DNA of 11,583 nucleotides from CAVPGH01 sp046726955 (lineage in GTDB: Bacteria > Acidobacteriota > Vicinamibacteria > Fen-336). Position numbers and translations under genes: made by a program. The notes beneath the pieces are model-generated. The model did no database searches and was not told where the DNA came from. It was given only the letters and a program-made list of their open reading frames with translations. Positions 1-6,210 of the stretch are shown here, in pieces; the stretch's first letter is position 1, and every line of letters starts with the position of its first letter. The stretch is taken from assembly GCA_046726955.1 (NCBI GenBank), contig JBKPBQ010000519.1:1-11583 (forward strand), written 5' to 3'.

Positions 1-807
1 GCGCAGCACCGGACGCAGCCCGGCCGGCAGCGAGGGCGAGTCGAGGGACGGTGAGGCCTCGAGCTGGAGGAGGAGCGTCCGCACGGGGGAGTCCGCGCGG
101 AACGGCACCTCCCCGGTGAAGATCTCGTGGACCACGACGCCTAACGCATACAGGTCGCTCCGCGCGTCCACGGGGAGCCCCCGGGCCTGCTCGGGGCTCA
201 TGTACTCGGGGCTGCCCACCACGTATCCGCTCTGGGGCGCGCCGGGGGCCGCCTCCGGCTTGGCGATGCCGAAGTCCATCACGCGGACCCGCCCCGAGCG
301 GTCGAGCATGATGTTCGCGGACTTGAGGTCGCGGTGGACGACACCCGCCTGGTGGATCGCGGCGAGGCCCTCCGCGACCTGGAGCGACACGTCGAAGGCC
401 CGCTCCGCCGGGAAGGGCCCGGACCGCCGGATCGCGTCCTTGAGCGTCTCGCCTTCCACGAGTTCCATGGTGAGGAAGCGCAGCGGGCCGTCCTCGCCGT
501 ACTCGTGGATGCGGCAGACGTTCCAGTGGCTGACCCGCCGCGCGAGCTGCACCTCGGAGCGGAAGCGGCGCGCCCTCTCCTCGGTCCCCGCGACGTCGGC
601 CCGCAGCACCTTGAGTGCTATGTCCTCCTCGAGCACGCGGTCGCGCGCGCGGTAGACGGCGCCCATCCCGCCGCGGCCGAGCGGGCTCAGGATCTCGTAG
701 CGGCCGCCGAGCACGGAGCCGCGCGTGACCGCGCCGAGCAGCGCGCGGCACTGGAAGCACACCTCGGCGTCGTCGTCGTTCTCCGCACCGCACGCCGGGC
801 AGCGCAT
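1..807 (-). CDS. Zinc-ribbon Ser/Thr protein kinase (partial, C-terminus beyond window)
   Basis: Eukaryotic-type (Hanks) Ser/Thr kinase, predicted to phosphorylate unidentified proteins. 269 codons are visible on the minus strand, and the frame runs open through base 1. Residues 3-20 form a zinc ribbon: C3 and C6 in CPACG, then C17 and C20. The kinase domain starts near residue 37: glycine loop G44-RGGMG-49, ATP-binding K66 (ALKVL), catalytic HRDLKSAN at 158-165 (D160, K162, N165), DFG at 178-180, and an activation segment with GSPEYMSPEQ. The HRD motif marks an RD kinase, normally activated by activation-loop phosphorylation. The window ends around helix G/H, so any sensor, TPR or transmembrane part lies outside. 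The ATG at 807 is chosen because zinc ribbons of this type begin right at the N-terminus. A GGGAGG abuts the ATG, too close for a normal ribosome binding site. Family is certain; substrate and signal are unknown. Confidence 0.95.
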   Translation of the reverse strand, partial: MRCPACGAENDDDAEVCFQCRALLGAVTRGSVLGGRYEILSPLGRGGMGAVYRARDRVLEEDIALKVLRADVAGTEERARRFRSEVQLARRVSHWNVCRIHEYGEDGPLRFLTMELVEGETLKDAIRRSGPFPAERAFDVSLQVAEGLAAIHQAGVVHRDLKSANIMLDRSGRVRVMDFGIAKPEAAPGAPQSGYVVGSPEYMSPEQARGLPVDARSDLYALGVVVHEIFTGEVPFRADSPVRTLLLQLEASPSLDSPSLPAGLRPVLR

Positions 808-815
808 CCTCCCGG

Positions 816-821
816 AGCATA
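816..821 (-). promoter_or_regulatory. Possible -10 element for the kinase gene
   Basis: On the minus strand TATGCT (4 of 6 matches to TATAAT) ends 8 bases before the kinase ATG. Transcription from it would start at or next to the ATG and give a leaderless mRNA. That would fit the lack of a properly spaced ribosome binding site. No convincing -35 is seen, so this is weak. Confidence 0.2.
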
Positions 822-836
822 GCGGAGGAATATCGC

Positions 837-867
837 TTGCGGCGACGGCGGCTCCTCGGGCTATGAT
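837..867 (+). promoter_or_regulatory. Candidate sigma70-type promoter for the 82-residue gene
   Basis: TTGCGG at 837-842 and TATGAT at 862-867 resemble -35 and -10 boxes on the plus strand, separated by 19 bases, which is longer than ideal. The predicted start near 874 would put the perfect hairpin at 873-894 at the very 5' end of the transcript. The TATGAT match (5 of 6) stands out in this GC-rich context; the -35 is poor. Confidence 0.3.
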
Positions 868-872
868 GCGGA

Positions 873-894
873 GTCCTCGCTCTTCAGCGAGGAC
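873..894 (+). repeat. Perfect inverted repeat (9-bp stem, CTTC loop) in the divergent intergenic region
   Basis: GTCCTCGCT (873-881), loop CTTC (882-885), then AGCGAGGAC (886-894): a perfect 9-bp stem with a 4-base loop. It lies between the divergent kinase and small-protein genes, just downstream of a candidate -10 box. Neither strand has a T-tract after it, so it is not a standard terminator. It could be a 5'-UTR stabilising hairpin or an operator; the sequence does not decide. Confidence 0.6.
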
Positions 895-922
895 AGGTCG
901 ATCGGAAAGGGCCGTGGGGACC

Positions 923-928
923 AGGAGG
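923..928 (+). promoter_or_regulatory. Ribosome binding site of the 82-residue gene
   Basis: AGGAGG ends 4 bases before the ATG at 933. This consensus Shine-Dalgarno is the main reason to accept the small frame as a real gene and to fix its start. Confidence 0.7.
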
Positions 929-932
929 AGCG

Positions 933-1181
933 ATGGGCGACGCCGGTGAAGGACTCGTCGACGCGGAAGACCGCTTCCAGCAGCATCTCGCCGAGCGCGA
1001 GCAGGAGAAGAGACGACACGGCGCGCCGGCCCAGGACCCCGAGAAGGTGCGCAAGCTCCAGTCGCTGCAGCTCGCGCGCGCGGAGCTCGAGCGCCAGCAG
1101 GCCGTGACGCAGAGCGAGATCCGGCGCGAGCAGATCCGCCAGGCTCTCGCCGACATCGATCGGCGAGCGGCGGAGCTATGA
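933..1181 (+). CDS. Small charged, probably helical protein of unknown function
   Basis: 82 residues; I do not recognise the family. After a short acidic N-terminus, residues 36-80 are rich in E, K, R, Q, L and A, with hydrophobic residues spaced like heptads and only one early proline (P36). This suggests one long amphipathic helix or coiled coil. There is no signal peptide, membrane segment or cysteine, so it is probably a soluble cytoplasmic protein. A consensus AGGAGG precedes the ATG and the frame stops with TGA. It is divergent from the zinc-ribbon kinase, and a shared function is only a guess. A competing minus-strand frame over 884-1156 lacks such a start context. The stop lies 29 bases before the convergent M23 peptidase stop. 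Confidence 0.7.
   Translation: MGDAGEGLVDAEDRFQQHLAEREQEKRRHGAPAQDPEKVRKLQSLQLARAELERQQAVTQSEIRREQIRQALADIDRRAAEL
1146..1167 (+). repeat. Inverted repeat at the 3' end of the small gene
   Basis: CTCGCCGA (1146-1153), 6-base loop, TCGGCGAG (1160-1167): a perfect 8-bp stem inside the last codons, ending 11 bases before the TGA. It could slow polymerase or protect the mRNA 3' end. There is no T-tract, so I do not call it an intrinsic terminator, and coding constraint in GC-rich DNA may explain it. Confidence 0.4.
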
Positions 1182-1210
1182 ACCCGGTCCGGACTCGTCC
1201 TTAGCCCAGC

Positions 1211-2668
1211 TCACCGCCGCTTCGGCTTCTTCGCCGGCGCCTTGGCCGCGGGCTTCTTCTTCGCCGCCGGCGCGGCCTTCGCCGGTGTCGCCGGGGTCGA
1301 CGACACGTAGGGGAAGGCGCTCCCCAGCTTCGAGCTGATCCGGTCGCGCACCCAGTGGTCGTCCCACCACTCGATCGGGTTGACGGGGAGGCCCGCGAGC
1401 AGCGTCGTGAAGTGCAGGTGGTCTCCTCCCGCGAGGCCGGTGGCGCCCGTCTTGCCGATCGTCGCGCCGCGCTTGACCTCGGTCCCCTCCGCCACGTCGA
1501 TCGAGCTCAGGTGGCCGTAGAGCGACATGAGCCCGTAGCCGTGGTCGAGCACCACGGCGTTGCCGTAGATCCCGAAGTAGTGGGCGAGTACGACGATGCC
1601 GTCGTTGGCGGCTGGCACGGGGACGCTGCGGGTGGCGGCGAGGTCGAAGCCGAGGTGGTACTGCTGGTCGACCTCGCGCCCCTCGTACATGTACGTCCGG
1701 CGGTCCGCGAACGCGGACATCACCTTCGCTCCCGGAAGCGGGACGAAGGCTTCCTTCCAGAGGAAGCTCGGCGAGGAGCGGCCCCCGAGGTCGCGCAGCA
1801 GCTTCGCGTCGTGCGCGCGCAGGTCGCGGTTGATCGCGAGGTAGGTCTCGAGCAGCGTCCCCCGCTCCTTCACCTCCGGATCGTTGGACACGATCTCGGG
1901 CACCACCTTCTGCAGGAACGTGTCGTCGAGCTGGATCGTGTCCTTCGCGAACGGCTTCGGCGTGAAGCGGTCGATCACCGACAGCTCCGCGCGGTTGCTC
2001 ACGTCGTCCTCGGCGAACAGGCGGACCTTCCGGGAGTCGGAGAGGTCGTAGGGAACGGCGAAGAAGGCGAAGCGATCCTCCTTGCCCGCGCCGGGGAGGG
2101 GGAATCCGGGGAAGAACCAGTCTCCGGCCTGGACGCCGTCGCGCACCGAGCTCGCCCCCACGCGATAGACGACGGCCTCGGAGCCGCCCTGGGTCACGTA
2201 GTGCTGCGTGGAGAGGAGGGCGAGCGTGGGCGGCGTGAGGCGCACCGGCAGCTTCTTCTCGACGACCACCGGATCGGGATGCAGGAGCCACGTCCCCGCG
2301 CGCGTGGCCACGGCGCGCAGGACGGCTTCTCCTCCCTTGAGGCCCGGCACCTTCTCGGAGCCGGCGTCCGAGCGGATCTCGGCCCGCGTGGTGCGCGCGC
2401 CCCAGAACGCCCAGGGCGCTCGCGCGGCGAAGCGCTTCTCCTCGAGCACGTGGACGTCGTCGCCCTGCACGAGCTCGAGGCGGAGCGACGTGAGGCCGCG
2501 CCCCGCCGCCTCCGCGGTCACGTGCACCGGGCTCTTCCGGCCGAGCGCGGGAGCCTCGGGCTCCAGGGTCAGGCGGGCGGCGGGAGAGACGCGAAAGCTG
2601 ACGACGGCGCCGACCACGAGGAGCAGGAGGAACGCGGCCGCGAGGACCAGCAGAAAGAGGCGCCTCAA
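1211..2668 (-). CDS. Membrane-anchored M23-family metallopeptidase (LytM/peptidoglycan endopeptidase type)
   Basis: 485-residue zinc peptidase predicted to cut peptide cross-links of peptidoglycan. Residues 1-23 (RRLFLL... through a run of L, V and A) are an uncleaved anchor or signal peptide, placing it outside the inner membrane. Residues 30-310 look beta-rich and are not assigned. The M23 domain spans about 310-435: Zn ligands H338 and D342 (HLGFD) and H419, with catalytic H386 (YGH) and H417 (HLHF). All expected catalytic residues are present, so it should be active rather than an EnvC-like degenerate activator. Residues 458-485 form a basic K/A/P-rich tail. The start is TTG at 2668, chosen because AAGGAGG lies 4 bases upstream and the signal anchor begins at once. 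It follows the SDR gene by 10 bases, and its ribosome binding site overlaps the SDR stop, implying coupled translation. Confidence 0.92.
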   Translation of the reverse strand: MRRLFLLVLAAAFLLLLVVGAVVSFRVSPAARLTLEPEAPALGRKSPVHVTAEAAGRGLTSLRLELVQGDDVHVLEEKRFAARAPWAFWGARTTRAEIRSDAGSEKVPGLKGGEAVLRAVATRAGTWLLHPDPVVVEKKLPVRLTPPTLALLSTQHYVTQGGSEAVVYRVGASSVRDGVQAGDWFFPGFPLPGAGKEDRFAFFAVPYDLSDSRKVRLFAEDDVSNRAELSVIDRFTPKPFAKDTIQLDDTFLQKVVPEIVSNDPEVKERGTLLETYLAINRDLRAHDAKLLRDLGGRSSPSFLWKEAFVPLPGAKVMSAFADRRTYMYEGREVDQQYHLGFDLAATRSVPVPAANDGIVVLAHYFGIYGNAVVLDHGYGLMSLYGHLSSIDVAEGTEVKRGATIGKTGATGLAGGDHLHFTTLLAGLPVNPIEWWDDHWVRDRISSKLGSAFPYVSSTPATPAKAAPAAKKKPAAKAPAKKPKRR

Positions 2669-2672
2669 CGGT

Positions 2673-2679
2673 CCTCCTT
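2673..2679 (-). promoter_or_regulatory. Ribosome binding site of the M23 peptidase, overlapping the SDR stop codon
   Basis: AAGGAGG on the minus strand shares a base with the SDR TGA (2681-2679) and ends 4 bases before the TTG start at 2668. It decides the unusual TTG start and indicates translational coupling with the SDR gene. Confidence 0.75.
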
Positions 2680-3518
2680 CACGAGCGGCTCCGGATGAGG
2701 TCCTGCTGCCGCTTCAGGCCCCGGCGCGTCATGAGGGGAGAGAGCCAAAGGGCGAGGCCGGGCCAGGCGCTGATGACCCGCGCGAGGACGCCGCGCGACC
2801 GGGGGATGAGGACCTCGAGCGGCTTTCGCTCGAGCACGTCGTCGACGATCACGTTTGCGACCTCCTGGACAGTGAGGGCGCGCGCCCCGGAGAAGGTGAG
2901 CGCGGCCTCGGGGTGGTGGAGCTGCAGGTCGAGCATCGGCGTCTGGACCGCGTCCGGACAGACGACGGAGACGAAGACGCCGCGCGGCCGGAGCTCGAAG
3001 GCGGCGGCGAGGGAGAAGCCGCGCACCGCGAACTTCGAGGCGGCGTAGAGCGCGAGCCCGGGCACGGGACAGTGGCCGGCGAGCGACGAGACGTTCACGA
3101 TGTGGCCCTGGCCCTGCTCGATCATCCGCGCCGCCGCGGCGCGGGTGCCGTGGACGACTCCCTTCGCGTTCACGTCGAAGTGGAAGTCCACGTCGCCGGC
3201 GTCGTGGTCGTGCACGTGCGACGGCCGCAGCACGCCCGCCACGTTGAGCAGCACGTCGAGGCGCCCCCAGGTCCGGACGGCGAGGTCCACGACCTCCGGC
3301 CAGCCCCGCGCGTCGCGCACGTCGTGGCGACGGAGGAGCACGCGGTCTTCCGGCCAGCCCAGCTCGCGCGCGGTGGCCTGGAGCCGCGGCTCGTCGAGGT
3401 CGGCGGCGACGAGACGGTGGCCGTCGCCGAGAAGGCGCGACGCGAGGTGGCGGCCGATCCCGCTCCCCGCGCCCGTGAGGACCATCACGCGGGACCCGGG
3501 CCCGCTGCCGCTCGCCAT
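2679..3518 (-). CDS. Short-chain dehydrogenase/reductase (classical SDR)
   Basis: 279-residue NAD(P)-dependent oxidoreductase of the classical SDR family, interconverting an alcohol and a carbonyl on an unknown substrate. It has the cofactor motif TGAGSGIG (15-22), the structural NVAG (92-95) and the tetrad N117, S145, Y158, K162 (YAASK), all at normal spacing. D40 at the end of the second beta-strand (AADLD) favours NAD(H) over NADP(H). Residues 243-262 are hydrophobic with W and P and could form a membrane-associating helix. The start is ATG at 3518, which leaves a normal 14-residue lead to the cofactor loop; M12 would cut into the first strand. There is no ribosome binding site upstream, so it may be leaderless. 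It is co-transcribed with the M23 peptidase downstream and divergent from the AtuA gene, which makes a shared catabolic role plausible but unproven. Confidence 0.93.
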   Translation of the reverse strand: MASGSGPGSRVMVLTGAGSGIGRHLASRLLGDGHRLVAADLDEPRLQATARELGWPEDRVLLRRHDVRDARGWPEVVDLAVRTWGRLDVLLNVAGVLRPSHVHDHDAGDVDFHFDVNAKGVVHGTRAAAARMIEQGQGHIVNVSSLAGHCPVPGLALYAASKFAVRGFSLAAAFELRPRGVFVSVVCPDAVQTPMLDLQLHHPEAALTFSGARALTVQEVANVIVDDVLERKPLEVLIPRSRGVLARVISAWPGLALWLSPLMTRRGLKRQQDLIRSRS

Positions 3519-3526
3519 CGCCCGCA

Positions 3527-3532
3527 GTGTAA
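3527..3532 (-). promoter_or_regulatory. Possible -10 element for the SDR gene (leaderless)
   Basis: On the minus strand TACACT ends 8 bases before the SDR ATG, with a loose TTATCA (-35-like, 4 of 6) 16 bases further upstream. Initiation would fall at or next to the ATG. This agrees with the missing Shine-Dalgarno, but each box is only a partial match. Confidence 0.25.
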
Positions 3533-3548
3533 CCCGGACGCGCAGCGT

Positions 3549-3554
3549 GATAAT
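3549..3554 (+). promoter_or_regulatory. Possible -10 element for the AtuA gene (leaderless)
   Basis: GATAAT (5 of 6 matches to TATAAT), preceded by T, ends 6 bases before the GTG at 3561. The expected transcription start is therefore the GTG itself. No ribosome binding site exists in the 42-base gap. The -35 region is poor, and it would overlap the SDR promoter elements. Confidence 0.35.
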
Positions 3555-3560
3555 GCCGCC

Positions 3561-5342
3561 GTGGGCCGGCGTCCTCTGCGCGTCGCGAACAGCTCGGGCT
3601 TCTACGGCGACCGCTTCTCCGCACCGCGCGAGATGCTCGAGGGCGGGCCGATCGACGTGCTCACCGGGGACTACCTCGCGGAGCTGACGCTGCTGATCCT
3701 CGGCAAGGCGAGAGAGAAGGATCCCTCCGCAGGCTACGCGCAGACCTTCCTTCGCCAGATGGAGGACGTCCTCCGGCTCGTGAAGGACAAGGGCGTGCGT
3801 GTGGTCACGAACGCGGGTGGACTCAATCCCGCCGGACTCGCGGCGCGCCTGCGCGAGCTCGCCGCCCGACAGGGCGTCGGCCTGCGCGTCGCCCACGTCG
3901 AAGGCGACGACCTCAAAGAGCGCCTCGCCGAGCTCCAGCGCGAGGGCCACGAGCTGCGGCACCTCGACGACGGGCGCACGCTCGCGAGCCTCGACCGACC
4001 GATCCTCACCGCCAACGCCTACCTCGGCGGCTGGGGGATCGCGCGGGCCCTGGCCGAGGGCGCGGACGTGGTCGTGTGCGGACGCGCGAGCGACGCCTCG
4101 CTCGTGGTGGGCCCCGCGGCCTGGCACTTCGGATGGAAGCGAAACGACTGGGACGCGCTCGCGGGAGCGGTGGTGGCCGGGCACGTCGTCGAGTGCGGGG
4201 CCCAGGCCACGGGGGGAAATTACGCGTTCTTCCGCGAGGTGGCCGGCCTCGAGCATCCCGGCTTTCCCATCGCCGAGGTCCACGAGGACGGCAGCTCCGT
4301 CATCACCAAGCACCGCGGGACGGGCGGGGAGGTGTCGGTCGGGACCGTGACCGCGCAGCTCCTCTACGAGATCGAGGGCGCGCGCTACAAGAACCCCGAC
4401 GTGGTGGCCCGCTTCGACACGATCCGGCTGGAGAGCGCGGGAAAAGACCGCGTCCGCATCCACGGCGTGCGCGGCGAGCCCGCGCCGGAGTCGGCCAAGA
4501 TCGGCATCAACTACCTCGGCGGCTACCGCAACACGATGACGCTCGTCGTCACGGGTCTCGACGTCGCGGAGAAAGCCGAGCTCGTGCGCCGCGCGCTCTT
4601 TCCTCCGCCTCTCGGGGAGACGCGTTTCGCGTCGGTCGATTTCCACATCGTCCGGTCCGACCGCCAGGACGCGGCGACGACAGAGGCCGCGAGCGCGCTC
4701 CTGCGCGTCACCGTGCGCGATCCCGACCCGCGGAAGGTGGGGCGGGCCTTCTCCGGCGCCGCCGTCGAGCTGGCGCTCGCCAGCTATCCCGGCTTTTTCG
4801 CGACGAGCCCGCCGGGCGAGGAAAGTCCCTACGGTGTCTTCTGGCCGGGCCTGGTACCCGCGTCGGTCGTCCGTGAGGTCGTGGTCATGGACGACGGAAG
4901 GCGGCTCGACGTCGAGGCGGCGGCTCGAGGGGGCGAGAAAGCCATCGAGGCAGTCCCTGGCGAGAAGCCCGCAAGACCGGCTGCTGGTCAGCTCCGCCGC
5001 GTGCCCTTCGGCCGGATCTTCGGAGCACGCTCCGGGGACAAGGCCGGCACGGCCAACGTCGGCGTGTGGGCCCGGTCCGACGCGGCGCACGCCTGGCTGC
5101 AGGAGTTCCTCACCGTGGACCGGTTCCGCGAGCTCGTCCCCGAAGCGGCACCGCACGAGATCGTCCGCCACGCGCTGCCCAATCTCCGCGCCCTCAACTT
5201 CGTCGTCCGCGGTCTCCTCGGCGAGGGTGTCGCCGCGTCGACACGCTTCGACCCCCAGGCGAAGGCCCTCGGCGAGCTGCTCCGCTCCCGAGTCGTGGAG
5301 ATCCCGGAGAGCCTGCTGGAGCCCCTCACACACGCTCCTTGA
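3561..5342 (+). CDS. AtuA-family (DUF1446) acyclic terpene utilization protein with C-terminal ferredoxin-fold-like domain
   Basis: 593-residue cytoplasmic protein of the AtuA family, required for citronellol/geraniol use in Pseudomonas but without a settled reaction that I know of. Conserved blocks are visible: SSGFYGDR (11-18), LTGDYLAELT (34-43), NAGGLNP (84-90), CGRASDAS (173-180), TGGNYAFF (217-224), the YKNPDV region (276-281) and GGYRN (320-324). A linker near 455-480 leads to a second domain with ARSGDKAGTANVGVWAR (489-505), the usual C-terminal AtuA-like domain. Full length suggests an intact gene. The start is GTG at 3561, the only sensible in-frame start just before the conserved N-terminus; the open frame continues far upstream but only as antisense to the SDR and peptidase. 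No Atu carboxylase or dehydrogenase genes are in view. The stop overlaps the convergent LivH gene by 17 bases. Confidence 0.93.
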   Translation: MGRRPLRVANSSGFYGDRFSAPREMLEGGPIDVLTGDYLAELTLLILGKAREKDPSAGYAQTFLRQMEDVLRLVKDKGVRVVTNAGGLNPAGLAARLRELAARQGVGLRVAHVEGDDLKERLAELQREGHELRHLDDGRTLASLDRPILTANAYLGGWGIARALAEGADVVVCGRASDASLVVGPAAWHFGWKRNDWDALAGAVVAGHVVECGAQATGGNYAFFREVAGLEHPGFPIAEVHEDGSSVITKHRGTGGEVSVGTVTAQLLYEIEGARYKNPDVVARFDTIRLESAGKDRVRIHGVRGEPAPESAKIGINYLGGYRNTMTLVVTGLDVAEKAELVRRALFPPPLGETRFASVDFHIVRSDRQDAATTEAASALLRVTVRDPDPRKVGRAFSGAAVELALASYPGFFATSPPGEESPYGVFWPGLVPASVVREVVVMDDGRRLDVEAAARGGEKAIEAVPGEKPARPAAGQLRRVPFGRIFGARSGDKAGTANVGVWARSDAAHAWLQEFLTVDRFRELVPEAAPHEIVRHALPNLRALNFVVRGLLGEGVAASTRFDPQAKALGELLRSRVVEIPESLLEPLTHAP

Positions 5343-6210
5343 ACTCCCGTCCGAGCAGTCCCTGCGGCCGCACGAGCAGGACGAGCACGATCACCACGAA
5401 GGCCAGGGAGTTCTTGAACTCGAGACCGATGGCGGCTCCGGTGAGGGCCTCCGCGGCTCCGAGCAGGAATCCCCCCGCCACTGCGCCGGGCAGGCTGTCG
5501 AGCCCGCCCAGGGTCGCCGCCGCCAAGCCCTTGAGGAAGGGGTCCAGCATGAAGAAGGGATCGAGCAGGACCTGCGCGGCGAGGAACACTCCGGCCACCA
5601 CGGCGAGGAAGGCGGAGAGGGCCCAGGCGGAGGCGAGCACGGGACGGCTGGGTATGCCGAGCGTCTGGGCGGCCGCGACGTTCTCCGAGAGTGCGCGCAG
5701 CGCGAGCCCGAATCGCGTGTGCTGGACGACGACGTAGAGGAGCGACGCCCCGAGGAAGCCCACCGCGAGCGAGGCCAGCGAGAGCTCGCTCACGACTGCG
5801 GGACCGAGCTTCACGCTCGCGGTCTCCGCGATCGGGAAGGGAAACCGCTCGGGCTCCGCCCGCCAGCGCCACAGGACGAACGCGTGCACGACCTGGGCGA
5901 GGCCGAGCGTCGTGATCAGGAGGGCGAGGGGGCTCGCGCCTCGCCGCTGGGCCGGGACGAGGACCGCGTAGAAGAAGCCGATGGCGACGGCGGCGGCGGC
6001 GAGCCCGCCGGCGAGGAGGGCGGCGGGAAACGGGAGCCCCCGCGAAGCGAGCTCGAAGGCCACGAACGTCCCGAGCGTCGCGAGCTCGCCGTGCGCGAAG
6101 TTGAGGACGCGCGTGCTGCGGTGGACGAGCACCAGCCCGAGCGCGACGAGGGCGTAGAGGCTGCCCGCGGAAAGCCCGGCCACGAGGAACGACAGGAGGC
6201 GGTCCGTCAC
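5326..6210 (-). CDS. livH: HAAT-family ABC transporter permease, LivH type
   Basis: 294-residue inner-membrane permease, one half of the translocation channel of a branched-chain-amino-acid-type importer. It is hydrophobic throughout, with roughly eight membrane segments. Typical LivH features are LNFAHGE (36-42), the ATPase-contacting EAA-like loop at about 165-187 (TRFGLALRAL..., with LGIP) and the C-terminal RPQGLLG (281-287). The start is GTG at 6210, which shares GTGA with the LivM stop; no Shine-Dalgarno is seen, so translation probably depends on coupling to LivM. It is the last gene of the transporter operon. Its stop lies inside the end of the convergent AtuA gene, leaving no intergenic terminator. 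The symbol reflects family; the transported solute need not be an amino acid. Confidence 0.93.
   Translation of the reverse strand: MTDRLLSFLVAGLSAGSLYALVALGLVLVHRSTRVLNFAHGELATLGTFVAFELASRGLPFPAALLAGGLAAAAVAIGFFYAVLVPAQRRGASPLALLITTLGLAQVVHAFVLWRWRAEPERFPFPIAETASVKLGPAVVSELSLASLAVGFLGASLLYVVVQHTRFGLALRALSENVAAAQTLGIPSRPVLASAWALSAFLAVVAGVFLAAQVLLDPFFMLDPFLKGLAAATLGGLDSLPGAVAGGFLLGAAEALTGAAIGLEFKNSLAFVVIVLVLLVRPQGLLGREFKERV

Noticed and set aside
1182..1210. Terminator between the converging small gene and M23 peptidase
   Set aside because: Only a short GTCCGGAC palindrome is present, with no stable hairpin plus T-tract on either strand.
1355..2698. Plus-strand 447-codon open frame
   Set aside because: It lies antisense to the well-supported M23 peptidase and has no ribosome binding site or family motif.
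2208..3560. Plus-strand open frame continuous with AtuA, giving a 1044-residue protein
   Set aside because: It is antisense to the SDR and M23 genes and has Arg/Ala/Pro-rich low-information composition. AtuA homology starts only after 3561.
3519..5333. Minus-strand frame upstream of the SDR making an 884-residue protein
   Set aside because: It is antisense to AtuA. The SDR cofactor motif lies at the normal distance from the ATG at 3518.
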